A stretch of DNA of 64,000 nucleotides from Podospora bellae-mahoneyi (taxonomy: Eukaryota; Ascomycota; Sordariomycetes; Sordariales; Podosporaceae). The notes beneath the pieces were generated by a model, which made no database searches, had not been told where the DNA came from, and saw nothing but the letters and a program-made list of their open reading frames with translations. The position numbers and the translations under genes are program-made. Below, one piece after another: positions 10,837-21,323 of this stretch. The first letter of the stretch is position 1. Each line of letters opens with the position of its first letter. The stretch covers positions 6,758,001 through 6,822,000 of the forward strand of contig NW_026946359.1 of assembly GCF_035222275.1 (NCBI RefSeq), in the 5' to 3' direction.

Positions 10837-12373
10837 CGGGATGTCGGAGAAATTGATGGCGTGTGATGGATACAGAAGCTCTGGAAACCGAACGGAAAAG
10901 AGGCGAAGGCCTGAGCGAGCGTGTTTGGTGTTGACAGGTGGGCTGGGCGAGCGATCGGTTTGTCTGGGTGGCCGCGCGGGATGTTTTGGTGCCGAGAGCG
11001 TTGGAGGAAACGAAACGTTGACACGGGAAACAAATGCAACGTTCGAGAGCCGGCAGGCAGGCAGGCAGGCAGGCGAGTTGTTGGCTGACCGTCGTAAAAT
11101 ATCGAGGTGGCGTCCGGTGAGAAACGAGTGAACGACGAGTGAATGACTGTGATGGTCACGCCGGACCTGTGTGTGTCCGGAGGGCCTTCAGATGATAATG
11201 AATGGCTGTCCGAGAGAAAGTGATGGTGAGGTAAAAGTCTGGTGAACCCTTGTTGAAAAGAGGAGGACCTGGACAGGAAGGAGAGAATGCTCCCTCAGCT
11301 CAAAAGGGACACCACCCCTGGATCAGTGATGGTGCCCTGCAGAATTGCACCTCCGAGCCAAGCTAAACCTGTCAATTCCAATTGATTGGTAGGACTCCGC
11401 TAGAATGCGGGATGCCCTGTCACTTGGTAAGCTCGGGCTCGGCTAGGGACTTGGGATTGGTGATGTAAACTTTGTTTCAAGCAGGCAAAAGAAAAACAAC
11501 TGCCGTTTATTACCAACCTACGGGCCTACTTACCTGTACATCCCGAGTAACAGGACTCCAAAGGCACCTGGATTGCCCTCACCAACTTCTACCATCAGAA
11601 GAATCCCAAATACAGCCCTCGGCGGGGTCACCGAGACCAGCAGTTATCGTCCCCACCCTCCAAGGGACCGTGGCACCTCACCAATGCCGTATTACCCTGC
11701 AGAGCGATGGAAAGAGACCCGAGAGATCATCATGAGCAAAGTTTCGAAGGTGGGGCCCAGGTGCCGATATGCAGCTACCAGTGCTGAGTTCCAGGCGATT
11801 GGTTCTGTGTCCACGGCGTTGCCCAAATTGATTAACAACTACCGAGCTGTGCCGAGTGCAGCTGTGTGAGACTGCGGGCAGTCATCGTCGTATATCTGAT
11901 ACTATCGCCATGATCGAGCTGCCAGCTTTCACTGCACATGAATCCCACAATCTACCCTCGTATTCCAGCCTGTGGAGAGACACGCCCCGTCATGTGCAAG
12001 CTGTCGCTATCCGTCCTAGTAATATCGTTGATATTCGCTGCCTCGAGACACGCTCTCCGATGATTGCAAAAATACACCAAGAAGAATCCCAAGGAATAGC
12101 CAAGAGCGTCACCATTCAACGCAGAACCTGTGACGCAGCAACATCCCATTCTTCCCCCCTATGCTCGTGAATTCGTGATCGCAAATATACCTGGTCGTAT
12201 GCCAATCCGCCCATCGGCACCACACCCAGAGAGCTCTTCCACCCAATCCCACGCCGTCGCCACCAAGTTCACCGTGTCTCTGTTGTATGGATGGCACCGT
12301 ATGGATAGCGGATAGCGGAAGAAACTGTATTGTTATTTTATTCTGTTTTTTCTGGAGGACTCATGCCGATTTT
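10837..12373. other. Gene-free interval between ubc13 and the disordered-protein gene
   Basis: About 1.5 kb contains the promoter of the gene starting at 10836 and the 3' untranslated region of ubc13. A tandem GGCA tetranucleotide repeat lies at about 11,052-11,074. Several open frames of 65-116 codons occur on both strands but show no family resemblance and no splice-supported extension. No RNA gene was recognised. Confidence 0.4.
11052..11074. repeat. GGCA tetranucleotide microsatellite
   Basis: About five to six tandem copies of GGCA sit in the 5' flank of the disordered-protein gene. Confidence 0.8.
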
Positions 12374-12999
12374 CTATTTCGGGACGGCGTATTGCTGAGT
12401 CCACTGCTTCGCCGTCGCAATAGCTGCTTTCTCGTCCTCTTTCCAGCTCTTGGCAACATCAGCAGCAAGCGGATCGTCGGGGTTCGGGGCACCGAGCAGG
12501 GCTTGAATCGAAAGGAGAATTGTTCGGATTTGCAGAGCAGGTGACCAATTGTCTGTGAAGGGAGCCCGAGTCAGTATGGTGCCGACTTCACTATCGAGGT
12601 TTTCGGGAACACCCACTCTTCAGCACATCAAGGCAGATACGGCCGAGCTTGTCAACGTTGGGGTGGAAGATCTTGGTAAGGAAGCGAATCTTGGGGGGTG
12701 TCATGGGGTAGTCGTCCGGGAGAAAGAGCTCAAGCTTGAAGACGCCGCCTAGAACAGTGGTCAATGCTTGCGAGCTTCATTCTAGAAAAACGGGAGACAA
12801 ACCCTCATATGGAGAAGACGAAGGACCATGGATCTCGACGTCAAAGTACCGTAGGTTGTCTTCGTGGGGAATGGCGCTGATGCCTGGGACACTGTTGCGC
12901 CAAAGTTAGTAAAGCTCTACGTAAACGCAAGGCGGAGGGCGCATACGGCTCCGCCATGAGGCGCTCGGTCTCTTTTTGAATTCTCTTGGGGAGAGCCAT
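12374..12999 (-). CDS. ubc13: Ubiquitin-conjugating enzyme E2 Ubc13
   Basis: With the Mms2-type partner it builds K63-linked ubiquitin chains, for example on PCNA in post-replication DNA repair. The gene has four exons: 12999..12947, 12891..12803, 12748..12617 and 12552..12374, with introns of 55, 54 and 64 nt, each with GT...AG ends. Splicing gives 150 residues, the normal length of Ubc13. The sequence starts [18 protein letters not shown], has the HPN motif at 76-78, the active-site Cys at 86 within GRICLDVLK, and the family C-terminus [27 protein letters not shown]. The match to Ubc13/UBE2N is close throughout, and other E2 families can be excluded by this C-terminal block. Together with nse4 it is the second DNA-damage-response gene in the left block, but the two are not adjacent. 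Confidence 0.97.
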
Positions 13000-13717
13000 G
13001 GTGAGTGTTTAGGTCGTGGTGCGTCGGGACAGATGCGATGAAGCACAAGCAGAAGGTCAAAGGAGGGGTAGAACTGCGAAGCGAGGACAGCAGGTGGGAC
13101 GGTTGCGTTAGCAAGGGTGTGTTGACGAAGCAGGATCAGGTCTGTGGGACCTTCTATATTTCGAGAAGCTTAGCGCAGACGTAGAGCTGGTGATGGATGC
13201 TTAGCAAGATAAAGACTGGCGACAATGGTGTTGAAAATGCCCAAGACAGGTTGGAAGCCTATGGAGTCATAGTGGGCTGTGTTTGGCCAGGCCTGGCAGG
13301 GTTCTAAGGACGGCGGCTGCCGACTGATAAGCGCACAGACCGCTGATCACATTCCAAATTCCGCCATTTGCACATCCCGGGGTTCTTTTCATCAGCTTGT
13401 CAAGGGTACTATGCAACTAAGCGTGTTGGCGCTGCAACATCGTTGAAGGTTACTTTGACGACAGTTGCTTCTCCAGCCTCATTGACCATCAGTTCTTCTG
13501 AGAATATAGTTTCATCCCTGACTCTTTGACTGTCACACGACAATATATCAAGTTGGTTCTTCGATCCAAACTGCCCACGGTGCTGGGCCATTGATGGAGG
13601 GGTGCTGAGGTGTGGTGAGAAGGCGGCGGAGTGAACCTCGCTGGGCTGCCTACGGTCATTCAACACCAAGGCGCTCAGGATGAGCCTCACAATACTCTGC
13701 GGCCCTTATCTTTGACC
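13000..13717. promoter_or_regulatory. Divergent promoter region ubc13 / wdr59
   Basis: A 718 bp gap lies between the two start codons and holds both promoters. No specific factor site was recognised. A 93-codon minus-strand frame at 13,409-13,690 reaches to within 28 bp of the wdr59 ATG and has no recognisable family. Confidence 0.45.
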
Positions 13718-16700
13718 ATGACTTTCTCCTTTGATCGATTATCTCAGCCTCCAGAGCATGGTGAGGTTGTCAAGTCGGCTTTTGACAGCGGGACGTTTGA
13801 TGCTATTGGCACAATTCATGTGGATGGCCTGGTAGGCTCGGCAACCATCTCGCCGTCGGGGCGAGATGTGGCCCTTGCATCGTGAGTAGTCACATTGTTA
13901 TCATGCTGAGAAAGCAGACAGAATCTAACATTTTACAGACCCAAAGGCCTCACCATCATTGATCTCGATTCTCCATGGAGCCCTCCTCGTCGGCTGAGTA
14001 GCCACGGTCTGCCATGGCTTGTGGTTGACGTCCAGTGGTCTCCCTTTGCCGCTCGTGAATTCTGGGTTGCGTCAACAGCAAATCACCGATGTCTGGTCTG
14101 GAACCTGAACAAGCGCGATGACTCGTCATCTGGGTCTGTTGAACATTCCCTCCAAGCCCACAGCAGAGCCATCACCGATATCAACTTTTCGGCCCATCAT
14201 CCCGATTTTCTTGCGACGTGTGCCGTGGATGGCTATGTTCACTGTTGGGACTTGCGGAGACCAAGCTCTCCTGCCTTGGCGTTTTGTGACTGGTTTGCTG
14301 GTGCGACACAGGTCAAGTACAGTCGTCAGGATCCCAACGTCCTCGCTTCCGCCCACGACCGCTATCTTCATATTTGGGACCAAAGAAAGGCTGCGGAACC
14401 CTTGACAACCATCATCGCACATACTTCCAAGATTTATGGCGTTGATTGGAACCGTACCAAACCGACCTGCATAGTCACTTGCTCACTGGATAAGAGCATT
14501 AAATTTTGGGACTACGCCGATGAGGTCGACGCGCTCCAGAGAGTCGTTCGCACTGACTTTCCAGTATGGCGCGCACGTCACACTCCTTTTGGCTCCGGAT
14601 TGTTGGCTATGCCACAGAATGAACCAGGCAATCTATATCTATACGACCGACGCCCGAAGCCCACAGATCCGGTTGACGGTGTCGTTGAACCTGTTTATGT
14701 CTTCCCTGGTCATGGCAATCACAAAGTCAAGGAGTTCCTTTGGCGAAGTCGAGGAAGCGTGGACGATGGGATCGATGACCGCGAGTTTCAGCTCGTTTCA
14801 TGGGGGGAGGACAATGAGCTGCGGCTTCACAAGGTCGAGGCGCCGATTTTGAAGTCCGCCGGCTATGAACGGGGGACCCCTCTGATGGAGAACCTCATTC
14901 TCACTCGGAAGGGCGCGACTTACAAAACATTCCGTACAATTGACGACGCCAATCAGCAAGATCGCAGGACCCCCACGATGAGCCACCCTCGCCCGGGAAC
15001 GCGCAGCCGCTTCCGCCCAAATGTCCTGAGCATGGGTTTACATACCCGTGCTCGTGGGATCGGTCATTTGTGGAGGGCTCCATCCATGAAGGCCAAGTCA
15101 AACTCGAGGAAGACTGCGGACAAGAGTCGGCTTCAAATCGGCTGGATGAGAGGCATCACAATATCAAAGAGAAAATCCGGCTCAGAAATGAGACCAGACT
15201 CTCCAGATTCCAGAATGTTTGGCCACGCATTTGAGAGTGAGTGGTGGGAGCCCGAAACGATACAGGAGGAGTTTCTCCGGATCAGTAATCAGCTGCCAAA
15301 CGTGGAATGGGAAAATATCGACATGGACTCTTTGACGCTGAAGGCTTCCCTGAAAGGGCCATGGGGCGTGGATGAGGCGACCATCTTCATCAAGGTCAAA
15401 GTTGACATTCCGCCCGGTTATCCCGAGAGCAAAGCGCCGAGGTTTTACATTGAAAAGTCATCGTTCATGCCCGAGGAGACCCACAAGAAGCTTCAACATG
15501 AACTTCAGGAACTCGCCATCCGCTTCTTGGAAAGACAGGAAAACTGTCTCTTTGTTGCCTTCACGTATCTACTGGGCGAGGTGGACCTTGAGACCAGCAC
15601 AACATACTTCAAGAATGTTCGGGATCTGGACGACATGGATGGCTTGGCTGATGAGAGCTCTAGTGAAGACGACGAGGATGGCATTCCTGCCGGTGGCTCT
15701 GCGTTCATGTCACAAGAGCTCAGTAGCAGTACTGAATTAGATCCTACATCAACACTAGCCCCAGCCAAACGCCCTATTTTGCCCCCGCCACCGAGATTAT
15801 GTGGTGCGAGATTTTCCAGTGATGGGGAACTGGTTTGCTTCTTTCCCACCAAGGAAGACATGCAAAACGCATTGTTCACTATGGCTGCCCCAGATGTCTC
15901 TGATAACAAGCAGAAAGAGGACCCCGCGCTTGACGGCTTTGGACGGTTTTCACAGGACTCATCGGCGCCCAAACATCTATTCAACGACGAGACATCGGCA
16001 ACTGATGACCAGTCGGAATATTCTGATGGCACAGAGTCAACGTCATCGACAGACTCGGAGCCAATAATACTGCACAAGTTCCCTGTCTGGTATCAGCCTA
16101 GGAGATTCTTCCACAAGCCCCTCAGCACCAACGATTCGGTGCGGTCCAGCGGAGGTGGTACCGGCACTGGGACTGGAACCGGCACAGGAAGCAGTCGGGG
16201 AAGATCAAGCAAGCCGAAAAACGTTGTTTCTATTCACGACTTCCGAGCCTACCTACCATCCAAGAGAGAGTTCGCCGAGGAGTATGCTATCTTTGGTGAC
16301 GGTATGGAGGTGTGTAATCACAACGCTGCGGTGGCAAACAAGTATGGCTACTCGGACCTGGCCACCATCTGGAAATATGTCGCTCTTCTACTGCGAAGAG
16401 ATGTTCCGCTCGAAGTCCAGTACAGCACAAACCAGTCTGTATTGGTTATCGCCAGAGAATCTGTGTCTCGCTCCAATCGGAAAAAAAAGGCCGGTTTAGC
16501 CGGTCGTGCGAAATGGGGTGGTCATCCACTCGCTCGCGACTTGATCGACCGCCTGTTCGACTATTTTGAGAAGATAGCTGATATCCAGATGCTGGCTATG
16601 CTTGCCTGCATCTTCGGAGACTCATTTGAGGAAGATGGAGTGGCATACGCCCAAGCTCGCCCGACCCAGCCGGAAACACCTCTTGCTATGAAGGCGCCAT

Positions 16701-18586
16701 CATTTTCGCTGGAATATTTCCCTACAAATCCTGATTTTTGGAGTATGAAATACAGAAGCCGGGGAAGCTCGGCTGTTGGGACTTCCAGAATAGCGAACAC
16801 ACCTGCTGGTCACTCGGGCTCTCAGGCGTCAGAAGACGCAACGGTGCGGGCTGGATTTGGCACTCATTCATACTCCCGCGGAGAAGCACCATCCAAGCTC
16901 ACGCCCGGTCATGCTCGAGAAGCTCGACAGACAAAAAATGTGTCCACCTCTTCCAACACCCGATCCTTTTACAAGCCCAACTCGACAGTTGCCTCAATTG
17001 CTGCCAGTTTGCCACGGACACTTGCCGGCATGGTATCTGCCTCGCCGGCTGATCCTCCTGCACGAAAGCGACTTAGTCCTGCGGAGACCATCCTCAGCAA
17101 CTTCGCAACCGTGTTTGGTACTAAGGCCGCTGCTCCAAAAACAGCTCGTGGAACAGCCCGCACATCTCTATCCGATGGTGGCCGGGTCAAACGTGTTTTC
17201 TACTCTATGGTTCCCGTAGCTGTATCATGCGTTCCAGAGGATCAAGGGCTCTTTGACGATGATGGCTGGATGCCGACTTCTCTCATCGAACCCCAGCGTA
17301 GAGAGCTCTACACTTACTACCGCTATTCATATGCCGAATTGCTCCAGACGTGGGGTCAATCTCTGTCTCGTCTTGAGATCCTCAAGTTTAATGTTCTCAA
17401 AGACGAACGCCTCTATAACAATAACAACAACTGGAACAGCAACGACTCCGACTGCACCGACCTTGATCCTACTCCCCGCGGCTCACGGCACTACCCAACC
17501 GGTGCCTCCTCGCCCGTGATGGGCTTCGGTGGCCGCCGCGATCTATTCCAAAACCTCCTGGCAACAGGACGCGGTTTGGATGTGACTGGCCTCTGCCGCA
17601 TCCACGAAATCCAACTCGACCCTGTCGAATATCACCGCCCCGCCAACGGGCACGTCGGTGGAGCAGTGGGCATCTGCCCTCGTTGCTTCCCCGAAAGCGC
17701 CTACGGCAGTAAGATCCCACAAACTCAGCTCCACTGCGTCTACTGCCTCGAGCCCGTCGCCTCTTTGTACTCTCCCTGCCTAGCCTGCGGCTGCGTCTCC
17801 CACGCCTCCTGCCGGGCAGACTGGCACGCCATGGGCGAAACCGAATGCCCGGCCGGCGACGAGTGCAACTGCGTAGAGGACGCCTTCAACGGCCAAGTTG
17901 AGTCCTGGAGCGCGCTCCAAGCAGCGATATCCCATTTCCCTCCCGTCCCCTCACCCGTTTCCTCCCCGCCCCAAGCCCACCCCCCCACTCGTGTGATGAC
18001 AACCTCGGAGAGAACCATCGCCTCCCTCAAGAAAGCCGTCGGGGTAGGTAGCAGCAGCAGCGCGTCACTCCCTGCCCGCTCCCGACGTAAATCCGCACCG
18101 ACAGAACTGTCAAAATTCCAACGCGAAACCGGGATCCCCCCCCCCTCTCAACCCCTACCGCCGGGTAGACCTAACCTGAGGAGAATGCAAACCAACACCG
18201 GGTCATACTACGCGCAGAATACAGATGATGAGACGTCTTACCCCTCCCCGGCGCATTTAGACAGGGAAAGCGGCAACGACTGGGAGCACATTGTCTCTAT
18301 CCCGTCAGTCACCATCACGAGGGCAAGCAACAATGGGAGTAGCGGCGGGAGCAGTGTTGCGAGCACGGCAACGACGGGGAGTGGGTTTTTGGCGGGGGCG
18401 ATGAATATGGGATACAGTATGGGATTTGGGGGTTATGGGAGCAAGCCGCCGGTGCAGGGGGATGAGCCGATCAGTGCGGCGAGGTTGAGTCTGGGAACTC
18501 GGCTGATGAGGAGTTTGCATGGGTCGAGTTCGAGTGTGCGGGGTGGTCGTGGTGAGGTGAGAGATGGCGGGAGGGTGAGATCACAA

Positions 18587-18641
<55 letters not shown>

Positions 18642-18715
18642 GGGAGGAAGGGGGTAGTGGTATTATTGCTTTTGCGAGGAGGAAGAGTGGGAGTGTGATT
18701 TGGAAAAACTCCTGA
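13718..18715 (+). CDS. WD40-RWD-RING protein, WDR59/Sea3-like subunit of GATOR2 (SEACAT)
   Basis: Exon 1 is 13718..13881, a 57 nt intron spans 13882..13938 (GTGAGT, TTACAG), exon 2 is 13939..18715; 1,646 residues. Members of this family act at the vacuole in amino-acid signalling to TORC1. Residues about 45-360 form an N-terminal WD40 propeller (repeats ending in VHCWDLR, LHIWDQR, IKFWDYA). An RWD domain lies at about 480-600 (KVDIPPGYPESKAPRFYIEKS). After a long serine-rich linker, the C-terminal zinc module (ICPRCF, CVYCLEP, CLACGCVSHASC, W, C) at about 1,315-1,390 is the RING-like end typical of WDR59 and WDR24. The order WD40-RWD-RING and the N-terminal block PKGLTIIDLD favour WDR59/Sea3 (yeast Mtc5). 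The last 300 residues are low complexity and include a run of 19 glutamines. The related WDR24 is the main alternative. Confidence 0.88.
18584..18640 (+). repeat. CAR trinucleotide repeat encoding 19 glutamines
   Basis: Two CAA and 17 CAG codons in a row fall inside the last 50 residues of the WDR59-like protein. The near-pure CAG run is expected to be length-polymorphic. Confidence 0.95.
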
Positions 18716-18966
18716 GGGGGGATTGTAAAAGTTGTATAGCGAGCGAGTTTTAGTATTGCATTTCAGGATTGGAAAAGGGGTCAAAAAAGATGTTGTTTGC
18801 GGGACTGACCAGAGCAAAGGTTACCTAGTGAATGAAAGAATAGCATTGCCATTGAAGACTCATCATTTTGTGACCATAGCGCTAACCTACAACTTCCCCC
18901 TGTCTCCACCCCTATTTATTTCTTAGTCCCCTATTTCTTCTGTTTCCGAACATTTCGAAAAAACAC
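18716..18966. terminator. Convergent 3' ends of wdr59 and the DLH-family gene
   Basis: A 251 bp interval lies between two facing stop codons and is T- and C-rich towards the right. It should contain both polyadenylation sites; no defined element was recognised. Confidence 0.35.
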
Positions 18967-20044
18967 TCACGCCTTCCAGTTCTTCGCAAAGAAGTCCAAC
19001 ACCGTCTTGTATCCCCTGATATACTCCTCCTTCACCCTCGCATCGCTCAGATCACTCCTCGCCGCCATCCACCCGTGGATCTGGTCCTTGAACGTCTCGA
19101 CATGCTTGGCCACCTTGAGCTTCTCCTCAAACTCCTTGACCTTGTCCTCCGGCTCCTCCTTGGACGCAAGCAAAATAAGCGGGATCTTGATCCCCTCCGC
19201 CTCCTTGGGGTCAACCATAGCAGGATGGCACTCTGCGCCGACAACAAAAGGATTCTGATCGCCGGACGTCACGAGAGACACAACCTTCCCGCCCCAGCAG
19301 AACTATTCTGTAATCAGCTTCACGCCCGCGGCGGTTTGAACGAGAAAGGAGACTCACACCCAAAATAGCCCACTCCTGCACCCCCGTCTTCTCCTTCAGA
19401 GCCTTGACATACTCAGGGAGCTTGCCGGCCACGCCGGGAGGGGGGTTCTTGCCGAAGAAAGCGCCAAGGTTCTTTTGCTTCTCTTCCGTGTTGGGGGGAT
19501 ACCACTCAATGGGGCAGGGCTCGCCTTTGAACCAGTCGGGGATGACGACTTTGTATTCTTCCGAGGAAGAAGTGGCGAGGATGTCGGCGCCTTGGAGGGT
19601 TTGCTCAAAGTAGCCGAAGATGTCGTAGATGACGAGGATGCCCTTTTTTGCGGTGGAGGGGCCTGTTACGTCTGGGGGTGTGTTAGTCTTGCGTAAAATG
19701 GATAATGGACCCTAATAACATGTCTGAAAAAGGGGCAGCATACAAGTCTTGAAGCCATCAATCTCCTCGTAGCTACCCTTGGCAGAGTAACCCTTGGAGA
19801 CAACAGGAGGGATGTTGCAGCAGGCCTGGTTGTGGCCGTGGGAGGCTTGCATGGTGGACATCTTGGCGGCTTGCTGTTTTACAGAGAGAAATGTTGTGTG
19901 ATTCAACGAGCCAGTTCTAGAGGCACACGCAGGAGGAGGTTCGGATTTGAAGATCTGGGGGTTGCCGGACAAACGATAAGCATATGAGCCAGGAGGACGG
20001 GAGAGCCGGGCGGCTGCGAGACGGAGCTGGCCTGGTGAAGGCAT
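18967..20044 (-). CDS. Dienelactone hydrolase family protein, possibly with alternative mitochondrial start
   Basis: An alpha/beta-hydrolase of the DLH family (fungal AIM2-like group); the true substrate is unknown. Exon 1 ends at 19744, exon 2 is 19671..19358 and exon 3 is 19302..18967, with introns of 72 and 55 nt. From the ATG at 19861 the protein is 255 residues, the usual family length (MSTMQASHGHNQACC). The same frame is open to an ATG at 20044, adding 61 residues that begin MPSPGQLRLAAARLSRP, with Arg and no acidic residues, a typical mitochondrial presequence; that form is 316 residues. The nucleophile elbow GFCWGGK carries the catalytic Cys, and the His is in QIHGWMAARSD; the last intron splits the elbow between G and F. 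DLH nucleophile Cys and His are intact. The coordinates here use the long form. Confidence 0.88.
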
Positions 20045-20204
20045 ACCTTTAAATGAGAAGCTTCTAGGTTCGGGGGATCTTGCCTCGGGGATCCTCGGAC
20101 AATGATGGCTGCTGGCTAGTGTAGGGGCTTCGAGATCGGTAATGTTGCTTGTCTATCTGAGGGCAGAAGTGCGGGGTAGCTTCCCACTATTGAGGAATGA
20201 TAAT
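20045..20204. other. Promoter flank of the DLH gene up to the repeat block
   Basis: This is the last normal-composition DNA before the AT-rich block. It should contain the promoter of the DLH-family gene. No element was recognised. Confidence 0.35.
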
Positions 20205-20244
20205 TTAGTAGTGAGACCTAAGGCACTAGGTCAGGCACTACTAA
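20205..20244. repeat. 40 bp imperfect palindrome at the left edge of the AT-rich block
   Basis: Arm TTAGTAGTG (20205-20213) pairs with CACTACTAA (20236-20244), and the inner GACCTA (20215-20220) pairs with TAGGTC (20227-20232). The loop is AGGCAC. It sits exactly where base composition switches. A second inverted repeat with the same TTAGTAGTG arm is at 52,946-53,021. Confidence 0.8.
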
Positions 20245-20629
20245 GCCGCCTAACTACTTTTTTTGATATAATACTGGAATTAATATAATTAACTATTGTA
20301 GTATGAAATCTCCTTATTTATGATTAGAGCATTGTTTATTAATAATATTTTAAAGCTATTAGTCTTATATTAAATCTATAATTATTATACTTTTAGACTA
20401 TTTATTATTTAAAATAATATTAGTAAAATAATTAACATTATATTTACTATATTTGATAACTAAAATATATTTAAATATATTTCTACACTTATTATTTAGA
20501 AATGTTAGCAATTTTTATGTTGATTTAAATAAATATTAACTAGTCTTTGAAAAAGTAAAGCTAATTAACATTAAATATTAAAAAAGCTTATTCATTTAAT
20601 AAAGTAGACTATTAAATAGATAATATAAC
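20245..20629. other. AT-rich RIP-affected DNA without recognisable content
   Basis: Almost pure A/T with very few CpA or TpG dinucleotides. No frame, repeat relation to elements A or B, or RNA gene could be recognised. Confidence 0.5.
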
Positions 20630-20804
20630 GTACATTATCAGTGAGTCATGCATATTAGTGGGTCGCGCACCCCTAGCGCGACGCGTCTTCTTTGCACTTG
20701 ACATCGAATTTTTCTACAATCTAATATACCTTCTACTTTAGAAGAAGCGAGGGTAATCTTAGCATTTAAAACTCTCGAAAAAAACAAAAGATTCAGCTTC
20801 AGAG
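20630..20804 (+). mobile_element. Probable 5' end of a Fot1/Pogo-type DNA transposon, broken by LTR B1
   Basis: A stem GTCGCGC (20662-20668) with GCGCGAC (20676-20682) resembles a subterminal inverted repeat. Downstream, a plus-strand frame reading PSTLEEARVILAFKTLEKN, ending at 20804, resembles the N-terminal helix-turn-helix start of Fot1/Pogo-like transposases. The frame is cut by the TGTCAC end of LTR B1 at 20805, and its start codon is not preserved. The call is based on short similarity only, recalled without a search. No convincing matching 3' end was found in the window. Confidence 0.4.
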
Positions 20805-20962
20805 TGTCACAACCCTAGTACACGACGGGTTGTAGGGACATGGAAGCAGGAGCCAATCGGGAAAACGTATAAGAGAGCCAATCACAGTAAAGGACAACTG
20901 ATTAGTGTACTTAGGACACTAATTGTGGCTTAGTATAAGGTCTATACATACGGAGGAACTAG
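20805..20962 (+). repeat. LTR B1, 5' part (interrupted by element A1)
   Basis: It starts TGTCACAACC and matches LTRs B2 and B3, but lacks an internal block of about 90 bp that they share. It ends GGAACTAG at the insertion point of A1. Its remainder resumes at 52,162 after A1 and runs to the LTR end at 52,336, followed by about 28 bp matching the start of the B internal region. B1 is therefore the 5' LTR of an older B element. Confidence 0.85.
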
Positions 20963-21323
20963 TGGTTTGGGGTGCGGCCACAGGCCTGAGGGTATGAGTA
21001 AGGAAGTGGGGCTCTCTGAGGATTCGGGGGTTCAGGGGTCATGTATATAAACGGTCTACTTCGGACATTCTATTTTAGACAGATCATCGACTTCTATTTC
21101 TTCGTATTTTTATGCTTTATATACGTGTAAGCAGTTCTAGCCCTCTAATTAGGCTAATCCGGTACTTACTATGTAACCTACGAACCCACAGAGTCTTTTC
21201 TTTGTCCTACGTGAAGTGCGGCCTACGAGCGAGCTATTATTACGCAGGAATATTTATTTAGAACCTAGTTTAGGATATATTTATAGTATTATAGTTATTT
21301 TTATATATTTTTTTATTATTTTA
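20963..21323 (+). repeat. LTR of element A1, 5' copy
   Basis: 361 bp, starts TGGTTTGGGG and ends in a RIP-altered form of CACCATTTCA. It contains GTATATAAACGG, a TATA-like box in U3. Confidence 0.9.

Noticed and set aside
10316-11131. 271-codon plus-strand frame with polyalanine
   Set aside because: It overlaps the minus-strand gene at 10,000-10,836 and reads the same GCN/GCC repeat. The minus-strand frame has better motif structure and a plausible start.
13409-13690. 93-codon minus-strand frame upstream of wdr59
   Set aside because: No family, no splice-supported extension, and it fills the space needed for the wdr59 promoter.
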